Source of the DNA: Hypoxylon rubiginosum
Lineage: Eukaryota > Ascomycota > Sordariomycetes > Xylariales > Hypoxylaceae
Length of the DNA: 64,000 bases
Reading direction: 5' to 3'
NCBI GenBank assembly: GCA_902806565.1
Contig: CADCXA010000069.1
Coordinates: forward strand, 248,001 to 312,000
Shown here: positions 20,911 to 35,126 of the stretch, in pieces
Layout: each line of letters starts with the position of its first letter
How positions within the stretch are numbered: position 1 is the first letter of the stretch
Translations under genes and position numbers: made by a program
The notes under the pieces: generated by a model
What the model was told of the DNA's origin: nothing
The model's database searches: none
Seen by the model: only the letters and a program-made list of their open reading frames with translations

Positions 20911-21893
20911 ATGGAGAGAGACCGAGAGAAATCCGCCAAGTTGAAGGAGGAGGGAAACCAACGTTTCCAGAATGGAGAATACATCGCCGCCGAGAGCCTC
21001 TATTCCAAGGCGTAAGTGACTGAAAGCGCCGTGTGTCTTATCATTGCGCTTGGACGAAGCTAACCAGTGTTTTTTGCGCTGCGTAGTATCATCGCAGACG
21101 ATAGTAACCCTTCGCTATACACTAACCGTGCTATGGCGCGACTCCGCCTTGGTTACAACGATGCAGCCATCTTGGACTGCCTCGCCAGTCTGAAGCTCAA
21201 CTCGAAACACCTGAAGGGCTACTTCCTTCTCTCCCAAGGTCAGCTCGCCATTGGCATCTACAAGGAGGCTCTCGAAAACGCACTCACTGCCCACCGACTC
21301 TGCGCCGAGACCAACGACAAGTCGCTGACTGTCGTGACCGCGCACGTACTTCTCTGCAAGAAGGAGCACTGGGAACAGCTAGAGAAGAGTCGATTTCGCG
21401 AGACTGGCGAGCTTGAGACGGAGTTGCTCGACCTGATGGACCAGCAACGAACTGCGGCGCTCAAGACGTGTACTTCCAAATTCGAGCACGACTTAGTCAC
21501 GGAAGATTGGGATAAGAAAATTACCCTACTACGATCGACGTTCGAGAACTCGCGTTCACCCGCAGATAAGACACGCCGGGTCCCCGATTGGGCTATCGAC
21601 GAGATCAGCTTTGCTGTCATGATCGACCCCGTCATGGTAAGTGGGATTCTCTCGCTTCTTCGCCATCTAAGAGAATATCTATCTACCTCCATATGTGCCT
21701 AAACTAACTGCGCATACAGACCAAGAGTGGCAAATCGTACGAGAGAGCGTCCATCATGGAGCACCTCAGTCGGTACCCGAACGATCCCGTCACGCGAGAG
21801 CCCCTCCACCCCAAGGACCTACGTCCCAATCTCCAGCTTAAGGAAGCCTGCGCGGAGTTTCTCGAGCAGAACGGTTGGGCATCGGACTGGTAG
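20911..21893 (+). CDS. CHIP/STUB1-like TPR and U-box E3 ubiquitin ligase
   Basis: Three exons (20911-21011, 21087-21636, 21720-21893) give 274 aa. The N-terminus carries TPR repeats (AKLKEEGNQRFQNGEYIAAESLYSKAI; NPSLYTNRAMARLRLGYNDAAILDC; KGYFLLSQGQLAIG), which in CHIP bind the EEVD tail of Hsp70 and Hsp90. A helical linker follows. From about residue 200 comes a U-box (PDWAIDEISFAVMIDPVMTKSGKSYERASIMEHLSR, NDPVTREPLHPKDLRPN), which recruits an E2. Domain order and length match animal CHIP. It would ubiquitinate misfolded chaperone clients in the cytosol. S. cerevisiae lacks a clear counterpart, so the finding marks a filamentous-fungal repertoire. Confidence 0.92.
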
Positions 21894-22749
21894 TCAACAG
21901 TCGTCACGTTCGAGCTGGTTTCGGTTAGAAAGACGGACGGAGCAGCAATAAATGCATAATGAGGGTACGAAGGGCAGCGGTTTTACTTTTTTTCAACACA
22001 CATTGCATCGGACGGCGTTTCACAGCTTGCGGCCGGTTTGCGCACCGGAAAAGGATATCCCAGCTTTTGCGCATGTAATTCGGGCTTTTAGGGAAATGAT
22101 CACGAATGAAAACGTCTTCTACACACATCTTTCTATTCTTGTATTCGTGAGGTTGTGATTTTGTCTAGACGTGGATCTGTAGGAACTGTGGTACTGCTAC
22201 TTCCTAGCACAACGTGAATATCACCGAGGTGAGCCAGATGTGATACCTATTGTTGTCCTGTATTTCTTCTTATACTTGATTCAATTCCTACGAGGTGCAT
22301 TATGGCAGGTTTGAGAACGATTTAATGATCCCCCGGAATTATGTATTGAGAAATATCACAAAGACAGACATTTTACGTCGGAAACGAAGAGCTCGCTACT
22401 ATAAAAAGGAGCAATATATATATATATATATATATTACAAGAGCTTTATCTATAGGTAGGCAGCTATTACGACTCTATGCCTTATCATGCTCGTGTCGTG
22501 CCGAGTTATCTATACCAAGACAAGATCTCCGATGCAAGCCGATACGGACAAGGTGGAGATGCTTCATCCCATCTACCATATGACGTCTATCTAGCTTCAT
22601 TTATCAGCCCCAAGCCCCAAACTAAAGCAGACTTCAACTCATCAACCTGTATCCCTGTCCCGCTTCCCCTTGTAACAGCCTTAAGTTCTTGTACCTATAT
22701 CACCCACGTCATGACGATTATACGCCATCCGAAGAAGAGGAGGGAGACG
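21894..22749. other. intergenic with TA dinucleotide run
   Basis: A (TA)n run of about eleven units lies at 22414-22435. The frame of the aminotransferase gene is open upstream from 22477 but looks like leader, not protein. No other gene is seen. Confidence 0.55.
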
Positions 22750-24266
22750 ATGAAGTCGTCCGAAGTCCCCTTCGGCGCTGCATTCCGGAAAGCCCACTTC
22801 GCCTTCGGACGGCATTACACGCCGCTAAACCACGGGTCATACGGAACAGTTCCCGTATCCGTGAGGCAGGCGCACGAAGCAATCCGCGCCGAGGCCGATG
22901 GGGCGCCCGACCCGTTTATCGCTCTGGAATTCCACGACCGGTTGGCCGAGCAGAGGGAGCTAGCGGCTAAGGTTGTAAACTGTCCGGACGTGAACGAGCT
23001 CGTGTTCGTGCCGAATGCGACGACGGGTTCGGATACGGTGCTGAAGAACCTGGTCTGGGAGGAGGGCGACGTCGTGCTGTGCTACGATCTGATCTACGAA
23101 TCCCTAGGTCTGGGGCTGTCGTGGGCCGAGGAGGCGAGGGGCGTAAAAGTGCACGTCGTGAATCTTCAGTGGCCGGTGTCCGACGACGAACTCATTAATT
23201 CCATGGTCGACGCTGCTCGGCAGATCAACGCCGAGCCCGGGAAGAGGGTGCGACTCGCCATCATCGACACGATCATCAGCATGCCCGGCATCCGCGTGCC
23301 CTTCGAGCGCCTCGTGCCCGCCCTCCAAGCCGAGGGGGCTCTGGTCCTGGTGGACGGCGCGCACGGGATCGGCCACGTCGACATCGACCTCGGCGCGCTG
23401 AGACCCGATTTCTTCGTCACGAACCTGCACAAGTGGTTCTTCGTGCCGCGCGGCTGCGCCGCGTTCTACGTCCCGAGGAGCCATCAGCCTTTGATTCGGA
23501 CAACCTTGCCGACTAGCCACAAGTTCAGGCCGAGGAAGAAGCTGGGCGCTCAGGCGGAAGATGGCGAGGATGCGAAGGCATTCGCGGAAATGTTTGATTT
23601 TACTGGTATGTCTAGGCGGGCTAGGCAAAGGGTATATGTGTGCCAAGTTAGGGATGCTGATAAGCACACAAACAGGCACCGATGACACGACAGCGTGGCT
23701 CTGCGTCCAAGGTAAGCCACACTAAATTTCTTTCCTCTCGGTCCCATCGCTAGTCACTATCAAAGGACCTGCTTTGATTACGGAGCAGAGGCATCTAACC
23801 CAGTTCCTCCGCTCGTCTAGCTGCCCTCGACTTCCGAGACAAAGTCTGCGGCGGCGAGTCCGCCATCCGAGAGTACTGCCACAGAGTAGCGCAAGAGAGC
23901 GCCGCCGCCGCAGCCGAAGTCTTCGGCACCGACATCATGGACACCCCTGGCTCCTGCATCCGGGACTGCTACTTCGCCAACGTACGCCTGCCGCTCGAAC
24001 TAGGTAACGGCAGTGGCGTCGACGTCAGCAGCCCCGGCAAGAAGAAGAAGGTCGACCCGGCGCACGCGGGCGCGGTCTCGGACTGGTTCAAGGAGACGGG
24101 CGTCCGCGAGAGCGGCGTGTACTTCCAGACGGTCTTGTACCGCGGGGTGTGGTACTGGCGCGTCAGCGGCATGGTTTACGTCGGGGTCGAGGATTTCAAG
24201 AGGGGGGCGGAGGTCCTGAAGGGGCTGTGCGAGAGGGTGTGTAAGGGCGAGCATATTAAGGCATAG
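22750..24266 (+). CDS. class V PLP-dependent aminotransferase (isopenicillin N epimerase-like)
   Basis: Three exons (22750-23605, 23676-23711, 23821-24266), the middle one only 36 nt, give 445 aa. Motifs: YTPLNHGSYGTVP near the N-terminus, VPNATTGSDTVL, LVLVDGAHGIGHVDIDL with the PLP ring-binding Asp, and FFVTNLHKWFFVPRG, where Lys228 is the expected Schiff-base lysine. This is the fungal class V group annotated as isopenicillin N epimerase-like or cysteine desulfurase-like; the true reaction is unknown. No penicillin genes are nearby. I prefer the ATG at 22750 (MKSSEVPFG) because family members start just before this block; 22711 is an in-frame alternative. The C-terminus ends after ...GLCERVCKG. 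Confidence 0.88.
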
Positions 24267-24623
24267 GTAGGTGGCTGCTGGTTATATGATGGTACATCCT
24301 AAGATAGAGGGGATCCTAAGATAGAGGGGATGCATCTTGGGGAGGATAAAGGAAGGGTTGAAGACACGGTACTGATTTTGGGCAGGATGTTGTAGGATGA
24401 AACGAAGGTGTTCTGAAGGCCAGGATAAGATGGTTTAGTTATGATTCCTGAATATTGCAGCGCTACGATCCTCTCGAGCCTAACGATGTAGATGCGCCAC
24501 TGGGCATAAAATAATTCTAATAGTAGGCATGTTTTGGCTCGCCCCCTACTCCAGGGGTACTTATACGATATCTATCTACGCTAGATACCTAATGTAGGCT
24601 TTGTAAGTTGTATACGAAGAGAA
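24267..24623. other. convergent intergenic spacer with 17-bp duplication
   Basis: Between two convergent genes. Two perfect tandem copies of CCTAAGATAGAGGGGAT occupy 24298-24314 and 24315-24331. No gene is seen. Confidence 0.6.
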
Positions 24624-26762
24624 TTAGTAACCCTCCACAGTCGCAGCACTTCTGAGCCTGCGTTCCCAAAGGGTCAACGAAAATATGAAAACTACCACGC
24701 TAAAATACATCATAACTCGCAGCTGTGCATTAAAGCCATCAGCAAAGACCTGTCGGACCGCGTCTCGTGTTGTGTCGGGGAGAGTATTGACGTATTGTAC
24801 CGAGTTTGAGATTTGCTGGATGTCGGATGGACTAAGCAGAGCGGGCAGGTTGGAGGATAGGTGATTGTTGAGAACAGTTGAGCTATTTTGTGTATCAGTT
24901 AGCCATCCCGACTGTGAAGAATTCAAAGTCGTCATACCTAATAGCGAGTCCTATTGTCCCTCCAAGTACTCGTATTTGGGTGATTGCTCCCATAGCGACA
25001 GCTGTTACATAGTGCGTTAGTCTTTGAGGCCCCATGAAATTAGGGGAGACAGTTTTACCCATATCAGCCCGGCTCACCACCATTGGCGTGAATATTAGTA
25101 GCGAAACAAGACCCATTCCAAATCCAAAGCCCATTAGGACTTCGTACCCGTACATGGCGTTGCCGCTAGTGAAGCGTATCGAACTGGCTAGTCCTATCCC
25201 GAGTAACTGCATGGAAGCGCCGAATAGAAGAGTATAGAAAGGCGGCACCTTGAACCTGCCTGCAACTTGTCCCGATATAGCTGTCGCAACGGGCGAGGCA
25301 AGTAGAAGCGGTAGGAGGTGAATACCAGCTTGAAATGCGCTCTCGCCATCAACGGCTTGGAAACGCTGCGGAAGGTTGATCAATACGGTCATGAAAGGAG
25401 GTCCAGTACATAATGCAACTCTATGGCGTGTCAGCGATTCTAATCTCAAGTCACGGTGGTGTTCACTCACAATATTAGGGCGCTGAACAGACGATCTTTC
25501 ATCAGTCGAAGAGGGAAGATAGGTTCTTGAATCGATCTGGGCCTGTCTATGAGCTTCTCCCATACGACGAACCCAAAGAAAAGCACGCCTCCGACCACTA
25601 TCGTGCTCAAAATGGCTGGGCTCGCCCAACTATATCGAGAGCCTGCTTCTTCGAAGGCGAATACAATTAAAGCGGAAGAGAAGAGCAACAGCACAGCTCC
25701 GATTATGTCGAGCCGACGAAGCGAGGACCTTGATATCTTGGTACGAAAGCTCATTCGAACTGTTGGGTTGTCCAGATTTGGAAAGTGAGTCGGCATAACA
25801 AATGCTATGAGACCAGTAGCTGCTACGCCTGCAGGGGCACTTTTCTTGCCGTTAGCTTTCCCTGTGAGGTTTTGCGACTTAGAATGGGACTCACTTTAAG
25901 AGGAAGACCCATCGCCAGGATGAGTGGTCGTTAATTGCACCGCCAAGTATGGGGCCGAGAACAGAAGACAGCACAGTAACCAGAGCGATGACTGTGATAT
26001 AATTACCCCATTTTTCAGGGGGAACTAGCTCAGGCTGGATGACTGTCACCATGGCGTAGATTCCAGATGCGCCTACGCCTTGTAAGGACCGGAACACGAT
26101 ACTGTATAGACCTTAGCGAACAAGCAATAGATAGCATATGATAGACTAAGGCCAACACGTAACACGTACAGCTGGGTCATGTTCGATATTGAGCCACAGA
26201 CGATCGAGAATATCGTAAAAAACGCAATCGCGACTAATATTAACAGCTTTCGCCCCAAGATGTCACTAAACTTGGCATACACGACAAGGAAGCCTATGAT
26301 GCCGTCGGTAAAAAACCACTTCGAATTGCACGAGTACTTGTAAACTAACCGGTATACGTGATCAAGTAGGCGGTAACCACCCAATCTCGTTGCTCGAAAT
26401 CCCCCAGCGCATTCGTGATGGAGATCAGAGACGTGCTCACTATCGTCGTTTCCAGCGTAGATAGGAAAAGAGACAGATATAACCTACGCCTCAGTCAGGG
26501 GTCGATTCTTGGATGCGTCTACATATTGGGGTAGGTAATACGAGAATGACAGAGTGTATAGTCTCCATCCTTTCAAGTACGCGCGCGGCGGTTCTGCAGT
26601 GATATTCGGGGAAGGCTGGCTGCCATCTTGAACGTTGCCGTCTTGAGGCTCTTCCGGTTTTACTAGCCCCAGCACGATACCCCCGTCCTCAACATGGGCG
26701 TTCCCTGTCCTAGCAGCCGCCGGGCGGTTCCCATGCTCCTGGATATCAGGAATTTGCGCCAT
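24624..26762 (-). CDS. 14-TM MFS transporter, DHA2-type multidrug/toxin exporter
   Basis: Seven exons (26762-26542, 26483-26350, 26293-26170, 26101-25895, 25839-25471, 25420-24938, 24882-24624) join in phase to 598 aa. A hydrophilic N-terminus of about 70 residues is followed by LYLSLFLSTLETTIVSTSLI, the TM1 motif of this group. Then come FLVVYAKFSDILGRK (the loop 2-3 G-x-L-a-D-r-x-G-r-k variant), FRSLQGVGASGIYA, and WRWVFLLNAPAG (motif C region). The late loop with SSTVLNNHL and LPALLSPSDIQQI is typical of fungal 14-TM exporters. It likely expels drugs or secondary metabolites by proton antiport at the plasma membrane. No biosynthetic core enzyme lies nearby. Exon 5 uses an acceptor AAAAG; the more obvious CTGCAG shortly downstream would break the frame. 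Confidence 0.9.
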
Positions 26763-28607
26763 ATCTATTGGCTGTAGGGAATGTGAAGTCAACGAGGCTA
26801 CCGGCAAGACATGGCGGTGGAATTATTGAGTCTTTGAGATATAACAAAAAAAATAAAGGACAGGTTTACTGCAGAGTGAACTCCTTTTTCAGATCTGCGG
26901 CGCAGCGTATTACAGGGGTGCAGTGTGTAGATTTAATGCCCTGGTCAATTATACTAGCCTTGCTGCTACAAACTTACCATTCTGATATTTGTTCAACTCT
27001 TACCTTACAGTAGTCTCGTTGAGCTCTGTGAGCAGACCTTTTTGCTAGATTACATTTTGGCCAAGTAGAGGCTTGTCATGAATGAGGTTAAGTTCGAAAT
27101 TGAAGGGACACTGGACCAGATGCCTGACTAAGCCAACTGGGTTTAGCACGTGATAGTGATAATACGGCCCTTGGTTAATTTGTTGCCTTCAAATTTGTCT
27201 ATGTAAGCGATTTATCAGCTATTTCAGGTCAAGACGATGTATTATTCTTCTAATGATTAGATCTTTGACTTTACCTATGATTCCGAGGTCCAAAGTATAT
27301 GTTTATCAGGTTACGACAGATGTAACATACATAGGCAGATAGTTCATCCCAACTTTTTATGCATATTTATTTCGTGACTGAGCAGGATCGTTGTTAGGAT
27401 AGATACCTCCTGTAGAAGTATCTGGAGTATTTGTGAACAAACTAACACAAACGAAGTCATCAGTCTAGATGAAATTCATAAGCTTTATGATTTTCAGTCC
27501 AGCAGCCCCTGAAGTTATGTACATACGAAAACCAAAGTGCTCCGCCACGATCCGCCATCAGAGAGTATCATAACTGTCTACATCACCCTTTCATTTATAA
27601 TCTCGATAGCCAACAAAGAGATCATTTGAGGCGCAGCACTAGACTATTACCAAAGTTCGTATTCGTAGAGTTGGCAGACGGAATAAAAATAACGGCAAGG
27701 GTGAATTGATACATTTGATTGATACGCTGGAAAACATTGTCAGTTGTCAACTGTTACATGTTGCCATCTACATATGTGAGATAGACATACAAATGATATG
27801 TACATAGCAGTGTCATTTATTTACACATAAGACAAGATACGGCTGGGGCGGATGTCTTACCCAGAAACCACGCATGTGCTAACCCCGCCTTTGTGCAACT
27901 GTGCAACTGTGCAACGATAGGAGCTAATGCTTATCGCCATTATAGGAGTGGGTCCCACACCTTAGGTACCGCTAGAACTCATAACGCAGGCAAGCCCCTT
28001 AATAACGCCTAAGATAGTGCATTGAGGCCCCCAAGGCCCCTTATTCACCCTTTGCGGTACGCTACAGATCAACACCTGGGCACTGTTGCCCCCCTAACCT
28101 TACAGCCTACAACCCACTAAAGCAACCCCCAGTACCCCCAGTCGCCAGCCCTGCTTAGCCCTCTAGCCCTCCAGCCCACTCGCCCGACGCAACGCCAACC
28201 TTACAGAAAGCAGACCGTGAACCGAAACATGAACCTAAACCAAGCCTCAGATCTTTGACTTTACCAATTGAAGATCAACCCAACTCAACACAACTCATCC
28301 CGTCCTAGGCAGAAAATCGACACTTTCCCTTCTTTTCTTTTCTTCTTAAACCCTTCAACTTTCTTTCCACTCGGCCCATCCCTATTCTTGAAGAATCGCG
28401 ACGCCGACACCGATAAACTCACGACCCCCCTTTCATACTAGACTTACCTTAGATATCGCCTCCGTTGTCCGTCCCCGTCTCCATACCCAACTCCTCTTTT
28501 GCAGTCCTCGTATCTCCAACCTTTGGATCCTGCGACCTCACGACTTCACCGACTCCTACCAATAGACGCCGTTTTATTTTTTAACCCCAGGGGGAATTGG
28601 TAGAAAC
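26763..28607. other. 1.8-kb divergent promoter, long pyrimidine-rich leader of SCH9
   Basis: The segment 28030-28600 is strongly C/T-rich, as in long leaders of highly regulated fungal genes. A 10-codon upstream ORF (28229-28258) would sit in that leader. A 17-bp sequence AGATCTTTGACTTTACC occurs twice, at 27259-27275 and 28249-28265. A GGTACC core is at 27965-27970. No protein-coding gene is recognised. Confidence 0.55.
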
Positions 28608-30794
28608 ATGTCGTGGAAGCTCACCAAGAGTTAGTACCCTATTCATTTTTATTTACAATTAGCTTTGTCTTTGGGTTTATCCATCTTCGTCGGCGTCTAT
28701 CTGGGACGATCATTATCCTGCGAGTACTTTACCTCCACGTGCTACCTTGCTAACGTGAAGCTTCACAGAGTTAAAGGACACCCATCTGGGTCCTCTTGCG
28801 AACACCTTCTCGCGTAATCCCTCTACGTCCACCATCACAGAGAAGGATGAAAAGAGCCCGATTCCGACATCTGCTACCCCTACCCCCAGCGACAATGCAA
28901 TCGGTTCGTAAATTTTCGTACTGCCCCTGCAGGTGTATATACTAATACTCGTATGCGCAGCTGCTTCCGAGCACATGGTGCAAGAGCCGGTCGTGAAGCC
29001 TCCGAAACCTGGCATCCTTGTCGTTACTCTACACGAGGGCCAGAACTTCGCCCTCCCCGAACAACATCGCACCGCATTCTCACAACACGGCCAGGGTTCT
29101 ATGTCGACGGGGAACGCCCTTAGCTCCGGCTCCGTTCGACCAGGCTCCTCTCAGCGACCCACGGTTGGGTCGTATATGAACGGCAGGCCTCAAACCTCGG
29201 CAGGTGGTTTCACCGGTATACCCTCTAACCACGGTCGAATCTCTAGCAAGTATCTCCCGTACGCCCTCCTGGATTTCGATAAGGTCCAGGTTTTCGTCAA
29301 CTCGGTTTCCGGAAACCCAGAGAACCCCTTGTGGGCCGGTGACAATACCCAGTACAAGTTCGATGTGTCCCGAATCACGGAGTTAAACGTGCACCTATAT
29401 ATGCGCAACCCCACGGCGCCCCCCGGCTCGGGCCGAAGCCAGGATATCTTTTTAGGCGTCGTTCGAATCAACCCTAGATTTCAGGAAAAGCACACGTTTG
29501 TCGAGGACCCGAAGGCGAGCAAGAAGGATCGCGAGAAGGCGGCGGCCGAATTCCAAAACCGAGAACGCGAATTGGGACTCAGCGGCGTTCAGTGGGTTGA
29601 TGTGCAATATGGTTCCGGCAAGCTCAAGATCGGTGTGGAATACGTCGAGAACCGCGCGGGCAAGCTCAAGATTGAAGACTTCGAGCTTCTAAAAGTGGTC
29701 GGTAAGGGCAGTTTTGGCAAGGTCATGCAGGTCCGCAAGAAAGATACCAGTCGTATCTACGCGCTCAAGACTATCCGCAAGGCGCATATCATCTCTCGAT
29801 CCGAGGTCGCCCACACGCTTGCGGAGAGATCTGTGCTGGCGCAGATTAACAATCCCTTCATCGTACCCCTTAAATTTACCTTCCAGTCCCCCGAGAAGCT
29901 GTATTTCGTCCTCGCTTTCGTCAACGGCGGAGAGCTGTTCCACCACCTTCAGAAGGAACAGCGATTCGATGTCAACCGAGCACGATTCTACACGGCCGAG
30001 CTCCTCTGCGCCCTCGAGTGTTTGCACGGATTCAACGTTATTTACCGAGATCTGAAGCCTGAGAACATTCTGCTCGACTACCAGGGCCATATTGCGCTTT
30101 GTGATTTCGGTCTCTGCAAGCTGGATATGAAGGATGAGGACCGGACGAACACGTTCTGCGGCACACCTGAGTATCTGGCACCGGAGCTTCTCATGGGCAA
30201 GGGCTATAACAAGACAGTGGATTGGTGGACCTTGGGTGTTCTCCTCTACGAGATGCTTACGGGTCTGCCGCCTTTCTATGACGAGAATACTAATGAGATG
30301 TATCGTAAGATCCTGTCTGAGCCCCTGCACTTCCCTAGTGCAGACATCGTGCCCCCTGCGGCTAAGGATCTTCTATCCAAACTACTCAACCGCAACCCGG
30401 AAGAGCGATTAGGAGCTGCAGGCAGCGCCGAGATCAAGGCACACCCCTTTTTCCACGCTATCGACTGGCGCAAGCTCTTACAGCGCAAATACGAGCCGAC
30501 TTTCAAGCCCAGCGTGGTAAGTTTTCAAAGAAATTACGAAGAGTTCTATGTGTAGTAAAAGTTGAAATCTAACACTGAGTTTTACAGGTGGATGCTCTTG
30601 ATACGGCCAACTTCGATCCGGAGTTCACGTCGGAAGCCCCCCAAGACTCGTACGTCGAGGGACCGGTATTGTCGGAGACAATGCAAAACCAATTTGCGGG
30701 TTTTAGCTACAACCGACCAATCGCCGGGCTTGGTGATGCCGGTGGCAGCGTTAAAGACCCCTCATTCGTTGGCAGTATTCAAGACCGACGATAA
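28608..30794 (+). CDS. sch9: SCH9-like AGC protein kinase with N-terminal C2 domain
   Basis: Four exons (28608-28629, 28769-28903, 28961-30516, 30588-30794) give 639 aa; the first exon is only 22 nt (MSWKLTK). A C2-like domain begins at GILVVTLHEGQNF and runs to about residue 285. The kinase domain starts at residue 293 (FELLKVVGKGSFGKV), with YRDLKPENILLD, CDFGLC and the T-loop NTFCGTPEYLAPE. The AGC tail has a hydrophobic motif FAGFSY with Ser611, the usual TORC1/TORC2 site. SCH9/SckA couples nutrient signals to ribosome production, stress response and growth. Domain order C2-kinase-AGC tail separates it from PKA and PKC. The exon 3 frame reads on past the splice site to an early stop, so splicing at 30516/30588 is required for the hydrophobic motif. 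Confidence 0.94.
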
Positions 30795-32428
30795 ATTATA
30801 CGAGCTACATGTCCCCGAGGGCGTGTTTTAGGCATACGGCAACAGAAGGCCTCTCGGGAGCGAAGGGCTAGCAACGACATCCCTTGCGACTCACTAACAA
30901 AGAGCTGGGATTCAAGGATGACGAGGCCGAAGTAGAATTGATACATTGATACAGCTCAAGTCCACACCACCATGTGGTGTGGTCTGTGAAGCAAATACTT
31001 AAGAAGTACAATGATGATGCGTTTCGTGTGGCGATTTGGTTGTTTTGCGATGAGTCTGCCCGGTTGGGGACTACAGTGAAAGCACTTTCATACGGAGTTT
31101 GGCATGAATTGTTCACGATGCCTAGGAATTTGCACTTTCTGGGATTTTCAAAATGGAGGTACAACAGCTTTGTAGATAGAGGCGATCAAGGCCGGAAAAG
31201 AAAGACTACCTCGTTGCCCAATACTTTGTGAATACCTTGTGTTGTCTCGCGTGAATAAAACATGGTCTTTTTACACTATCGACGAGTTATAGCTACCTCG
31301 TATTCTAGAATTGCTCGGTTTGTTCTTTTTGCACCGAAAGCTTACTATGTCGTCGTCGTGATATCTACCTCCTACCTAACCTAACCTAATCATCGCCTCG
31401 TTTCATCTCGCCTCGCTATATTGAGCGAAATTATCGCAAGTGTCATCGGATCAACTATTTTTTTCTTCCTCATTTTCTTTCCTTAGGTAAATGTAATAAT
31501 AGAATATATTTTATCGCCTATCGGGGTTAATGGATACCTATGAATGTTTGCTGCGGGTGGTTCCTTTTTTTCATTGTTTCATCCGATGCCACCGGGGCGG
31601 CCGGGGATGGGCGGCGCGTGGCTAACTCGGTTGAGGCCTTGCAATGCAGCAACGATATACGTTATAGGATCCAATGCGAGCCAATGCGAGCCAATGCGTG
31701 TGCTTTCCAATGTCCGCTGTCCCCGTATGCATCGTAATACCTGATATATTCATAAGCATCACGTCACTCGGCCTGGCTAGCGCGGGGCAGCGTGGGTAGA
31801 CCGGTTGGGATGTGGTGTGTATTGTGGTGGGTGTATAGCATGTGTATAGTGGGTGTAAGGTGGGATGACGGAGCAAACCTCCTTGTAAGAGAAGCTGAGA
31901 GAAAGCTAAGAAATGCCGCTCACTCATACCCATCCACCTTCAAATTCCCAACTCGTTCGCTCACCGGGAAATAAATAGACCCTGAGCTAGATCAACAGCT
32001 TTTATATATTTCAGCCTCATCCTAAGTTTCCTACCATATATCGCCGATCGAGACGCATAACCTTTTCAGCTATCCCCTGAAGTAAGTGAAACGCCGTCGT
32101 GACAACTGACGATACCTATCTCGATTGCTACCCCGCTATAACCGCTCTGCTGTCGTCGGAGCTCGTGTTACTGCTCGTGTTGCTATTCCTTGCTTTCCGC
32201 ACCAGCCTTACGATACAGATACAATAAGACTTACTAGCACCTCCGTACCATAGCAAAGCTACCTCTATATTCTTCAATTGCACCCTCATTCCATCTTTCA
32301 AGTGAATTGGCAAGCTGTGCTTCCTCTCTACTCTCGAGGCCATCAACACTAACAACAACACCGCTCGACGCAGCATTAGACACTCTGAGCTCTCCCCTCG
32401 AGTTACGCGCTAGATACCCTCGAACAAT
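30795..32428. other. 1.6-kb intergenic region with hairpin and short repeats
   Basis: A perfect hairpin (9-bp stem, loop CAT) lies at 30962-30982. Three tandem 10-bp units CCAATGCGAG/CCAATGCGTG lie at 31671-31700, and CCTAA repeats near 31375-31390. The last 250 bases are the glucose-6-phosphate isomerase promoter and leader, rich in C/T. No gene is seen. Confidence 0.55.
30962..30982. terminator. perfect inverted repeat downstream of SCH9
   Basis: CCACACCAC, loop CAT, GTGGTGTGG. It sits 168 bp after the SCH9 stop codon, so it may fall in the 3' UTR or the termination zone. The hairpin is visible; any function is inferred. A regulatory RNA hairpin is equally possible. Confidence 0.35.
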
Positions 32429-34234
<1,806 letters not shown>

Positions 34235-35126
34235 AGGTTGGAACCTGCTCGGAGGCTTGGGAAGGGGTCGAGGCTGTGAGCTGGTTGGTGGTGGTGGTGA
34301 GTGGTAAAGCCAATGAATGTTAATGTGTCCAGTGGATATGGAAAGATGACGACTGAAAACTGTCTGTGATAGCCCGCCTGCCTGCCTGACTACGTAGTAT
34401 AAGTAATGAACACAAATGAAAAGTTTTTTGATTATTCTGTGCGCTTCTTTTGAGATATGTACCTATGACTCAGATACCTAAACTAAGGTACGACTCCTCA
34501 TTATAAAATACAGTATCCCTTTAGTCACAACTAATCATTTAAGGTAGACAAGAAACATTCACAGCAATGCACTATTCGGATTTGTTAGTTTTCACCTCGG
34601 TACGTCTCCGAACTGTTGCTCTTTGATGGACAAATACCAAGTAGTATTGAGTGCTGCTAAAAGACAATCCAAACAGCTGAGGTCGTCTTTTAAGCGGGTG
34701 CCGTATAATTCTTGAAGGTATCCTCTATTATAAAGATGAACCTGTCAATTTGCCTAGGCAGTCGATCATATATATATTCCGCTTACAAACTGATTCCGAG
34801 CTCGGCTAGTTATAGACTCGTTTTTGCCAGCCGAAGACGACACTAGAGAACCCCAAGGCAGGTGTGCCGCTAAAGGGGGGCCCGTGGTTGTCTTCCGGCT
34901 AGCCCCTGTCGTTTACTCCAGAGTCTCCTTGCCTTTTTCACGGTTACATTTCTCGGCAATATACTCCATGTCCCATTATAACCACTTCGAATTGTGTGCT
35001 TTCCCGGCTCCATTGTAATTACTTCAAAATGGGTGATCTTCTTCCTTTCATCTTGGAACGCAAGTTGGAGCTCGACACGCCTGTTAGTGTCAGTGCTGCC
35101 TGTATCTTCCCACCCGCCGTGGGAAC
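34235..35126. other. intergenic region
   Basis: The proximal part is the isomerase 3' flank with a GGTGGTGGTG run near 34288. AT-rich sequence fills 34420-34560. The rest leads to the MFS gene. No gene is seen. Confidence 0.5.

Noticed and set aside
24624..26762. Possible secondary-metabolite cluster with the aminotransferase and MFS exporter
   Set aside because: No polyketide synthase, NRPS, terpene cyclase or pathway regulator is present; neighbours are housekeeping genes.
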